Part shown: in pieces, positions 61,924 through 64,000 of the stretch | How positions within the stretch are numbered: position 1 is the stretch's first letter | How the letters are laid out: each line of letters begins with the position of its first letter | Assembly: GCA_965200045.1 (NCBI GenBank) | Contig: OZ241330.1 | Location: 682,001-746,000 of the forward strand | DNA length: 64,000 nt | From: Bin25 sp026709415 | GTDB taxonomy: Bacteria; Bacteroidota; Bacteroidia; Flavobacteriales; Flavobacteriaceae | Direction of reading: 5' to 3' | Notes under the pieces: generated by a model | Seen by the model: only the letters and a program-made list of their open reading frames with translations | What the model was told of the DNA's origin: nothing | Database searches by the model: none | Program-made: the position numbers and the translations under genes

Positions 61924-62682
61924 AGTGGCTTGATCGGTGTATTTATCAAGTTGAGTTTCAGGAATCACTTCTTCTACGACAACAAAAATCATTGCCCCTG
62001 CGGCAAATGCCAATGCATAGGGTAGAAGAGGGGTAAAAAAAGTAACCGCAAGCACCCCCACAACAGCAGCGATTGGCTCAACAATAGCTGACATTTGTCC
62101 ATACCAAAAGCTTTTTAATCGAGAAACACCAACTCTTCGAAGAGGCATTGCAACAGCAATCCCCTCAGGTAAATTTTGAATACCAATGCCCATGGCTAAA
62201 ACGACAGCTCCACTAATAGATGCTTCAGGAACTCCTAGGGCAACCCCACCAAAAAGAACGCCAATGGCCAATCCTTCAGGTATATTGTGTAACGTTATGG
62301 CCATAACGAGTAAAGTGGTTTTGTGCCAAGTGGTTTTTATTCCTTCACTTTCTTTAAAGTTGATATGGATATGTGGAAGTAATTTATCCATACCAAAAAT
62401 AAATAGGGCCCCTAAAGCAAAACCAATGGTTGAAGGTAAAACTTTTGTAAAACCCTCACCCGCACTCATTTCGATAGCTGGAGAGAGTAAACTCCAAAAG
62501 CTTGCAGCAACCATCACCCCTCCAGTAAGTCCTAGCATACAATCTAAGGCACTTCGAGACATGGTTTTGAATAAAAAGACGGTTGCAGCTCCTAGACCAG
62601 TCATCCCCCAAGTAAACAGTGTGGCATACAACGCTCCTAAGACTGGAGGGGTGTTTTCAAAAAAAGCAAATACGTTATCCAT
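61867..62682 (-). CDS. ZIP-family divalent metal transporter
   Basis: An inner-membrane protein with about eight hydrophobic segments. The ZIP motifs are ITLHNIPEGLAIGVLFGGVA and GIGIQNLPEGIAVAMPLRR (His/Asn/Glu metal-binding sites), with a short His-containing loop HIHINFKESEG between segments 3 and 4. It would take up zinc or iron. It converges with thiL and overlaps its 3' end by 57 bases. Length 271. Confidence 0.93.
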   Translation of the reverse strand: MDNVFAFFENTPPVLGALYATLFTWGMTGLGAATVFLFKTMSRSALDCMLGLTGGVMVAASFWSLLSPAIEMSAGEGFTKVLPSTIGFALGALFIFGMDKLLPHIHINFKESEGIKTTWHKTTLLVMAITLHNIPEGLAIGVLFGGVALGVPEASISGAVVLAMGIGIQNLPEGIAVAMPLRRVGVSRLKSFWYGQMSAIVEPIAAVVGVLAVTFFTPLLPYALAFAAGAMIFVVVEEVIPETQLDKYTDQATLGFIGGFIIMMSLDVALG

Positions 62683-63313
62683 GAAACTACATTATCAAGC
62701 AAATTTATTTCGATTCAGCACTAAAATAAAAATTGAAACGCCAAGTTTTCAACGATCAATGACAGCATGAACAAGCTTCATTCAAATGATTTGGGGGGAA
62801 TGGGATTTTAAAAAAGTTTCTGTGGATGATAACATTCAAGATATGACCTAAAATCAAAGATTTTGGTTTAAGAAATAGGTAATGGCAGAAAACCATTTGA
62901 ATACGCTCAAAAAATTAGCAGAAAAACAGTATCCAATCGAAGTATAGATAACTACGAATCAAGCGACTTAATGAGCGATAAAGCCGTTACAAAAATGCAT
63001 GAAATCGTTGAAAAGGAAGTCATTATAGGCAATTATTAGCGTTATTTTGTAGATGCCGTCATAGGAGAAATCTTGATAACAAGGTGGGCTTATGGTTTTT
63101 TCTCAAACAAAATGAGCACATGATTAAAGTGATTTGTGTAACTCATGTGTTTCATAACATTCAAGACTAGAATAAACATCTATGGTCTAACTTTGATTTA
63201 TCATATCTGACGAGAGTAAGATGGTGATTCAATAATGACCCCAAAACAATGATTTAAACGGATTAAAATAGTTCTAGCGAGTTGACCATGACATTCATTA
63301 ATGTTGCAAAATC
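62683..63313. other. Intergenic region with broken short frames
   Basis: No intact gene. Short frames such as 62882-62947 (MAENHLNTLKKLAEKQYPIE) and the following stretches to about 63040 look like pieces of a decayed gene, but I cannot identify it. Confidence 0.35.
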
Positions 63314-63781
63314 ATGAAAATAGATATTGAAGATTTTTCAAAGTTGCCCGTATACCTTTTCTATGCAATAATCTTATTGATCGCGGTATTGTGCTTCATT
63401 GGAGCAAAAAACAACGCCTCTTCGCTTTGGATGTTCATGGCTTTATCCTTTGTTTTAGGCGCTATCTTTTATGCCTGTCAACTCAGATTACAGTTCACGA
63501 CTGACCATTTAAAATACCAATTTATCCCTTTCAATCGGCGTCCAAAACACATTCGATGGGATGATGTTGAAACATTAGAAATTAAAAAGGCAAGACCGCT
63601 TCGAAATTTTTTAGGATGGGGGATTCGTTACTCCAGTAAATATGGATGGGGATATATCACCGATGCAACGTATGCAATCTTCATTACATCAAAAAATAAA
63701 AAAATAGTGATTTCTGTGAAAAATAAAGACAGCGTTTTAAACTTTTTGAAACAGAACAACATCCCTTTTGTTGTAAAATAA
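63314..63781 (+). CDS. Small membrane protein with PH-like C-terminal part
   Basis: 155 residues. Two membrane helices (about 12-31 and 37-55) are followed by a beta-rich region (HLKYQFIPFNRRPKHIRWDD, VETLEIKKARP, TYAIFITSKNKKIVISVKNK) resembling bacterial PH-like/bPH domains. No specific function is recognised. The next frame starts 7 bases downstream. Confidence 0.65.
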   Translation: MKIDIEDFSKLPVYLFYAIILLIAVLCFIGAKNNASSLWMFMALSFVLGAIFYACQLRLQFTTDHLKYQFIPFNRRPKHIRWDDVETLEIKKARPLRNFLGWGIRYSSKYGWGYITDATYAIFITSKNKKIVISVKNKDSVLNFLKQNNIPFVVK

Positions 63782-63787
63782 CAACAC

Positions 63788-64000
63788 ATGCGTTTTTATT
63801 TGATGATATGGCCCTGCATAGTTGCAGTTAGCGGTATGGGACAAAATCAATTGATTTCGGAGTTGATAGACGATTTAACCAACAGCCAATTTGAAAAAGC
63901 ATATCAAAAATGGGATCAAACGGTTTAAGCCCTGTTATCAGAAAATCAATTTCCATTGGTTTGGCAATCCATCATCGCTCAAAATGTAAAAATAAATCGA
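63788..64000 (+). pseudogene. Exported DUF3887-like protein interrupted by a stop, 3' end outside window
   Basis: ATG at 63788 starts a signal-like leader (MRFYLMIWPCIVAVSG) and continues as LISELIDDLTNSQFEKAYQK. An in-frame TAA lies at 63926-63928. The same frame then stays open to the end of the window with ALLSENQFPLVWQSIIAQ, which matches the usual continuation of DUF3887 domains that often precede an alpha/beta hydrolase. The stop therefore looks like a nonsense mutation or sequencing error in a real gene. Confidence 0.55.

Noticed and set aside
1..64000. CRISPR array, tRNA, rRNA, complete insertion sequence or prophage
   Set aside because: No spaced direct repeats, cloverleaf-like sequence, transposase or integrase was recognised. 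The repeats seen are protein-coding or short inverted repeats.

Overview
The window looks like a chromosomal piece of a low-GC, probably marine member of the Bacteroidota. The evidence is a SusC/SusD pair, a type IX secretion sorting domain (end of the gene at 46399-49557), a DUF2480 gene, many lipoproteins with a cysteine lipobox, and promoters of the Bacteroidota form (TTTG, about 19 bases, TAnnTTTG). I saw no rRNA, tRNA, CRISPR array or intact insertion sequence.

Region 1 (1-10.7 kb) holds the end of a beta-propeller glycosidase-like gene and then a tight eight-gene minus-strand operon in which seven products carry export signals and the eighth is a membrane transporter. It encodes a CBM9-like protein, a PQQ-type sugar dehydrogenase fused to cytochrome c, an amidohydrolase, a BASS-family symporter, an RraA-like lyase, two RidA-like deaminases and a SelA-like PLP enzyme. 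An exported SMP-30 lactonase-like gene is divergent from it. I read this as a possible extracytoplasmic, phosphate-free route for amino sugars: oxidation, lactone opening, deacylation, ammonia elimination, aldol cleavage, then uptake of the keto acid.

Region 2 (10.7-16.5 kb) has a HipBA pair, a hydrolase lipoprotein, a glycosyltransferase and DUF2480-SufT-SufE. Region 3 (16.5-51.4 kb) is accessory: a 1102-residue coiled-coil lipoprotein, then a large polysaccharide utilisation locus. The locus has five sulfatases, two PL8 lyases (one with a type IX secretion tail), GH88, GH29, GH97, an EF-hand protein, SusC/SusD and two surface lipoproteins with DST/DTT repeats. The best reading of its substrate is sulfated chondroitin or dermatan, possibly a fucosylated form.

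Region 4 (51.4-60.7 kb) carries the rest of the SUF iron-sulfur locus (sufBCDS plus a TfoX-C-like gene, and sufA). It is interrupted by a Cache-domain lipoprotein and a DUF285 lipoprotein. The DUF285 gene has a C9 tract that puts its signal peptide out of frame, so it looks like a phase-variable gene in the OFF state. Region 5 (60.7-64 kb) has thiL, a ZIP transporter, a small membrane protein and a DUF3887-like gene broken by a stop.

All suf genes lie on the minus strand in the order A-B-C-D-S-E-T-DUF2480. The accessory blocks at 16.5-51.4 and 56.6-60.3 kb therefore look like insertions into one ancestral suf locus. The sufE start at one junction has no ATG.
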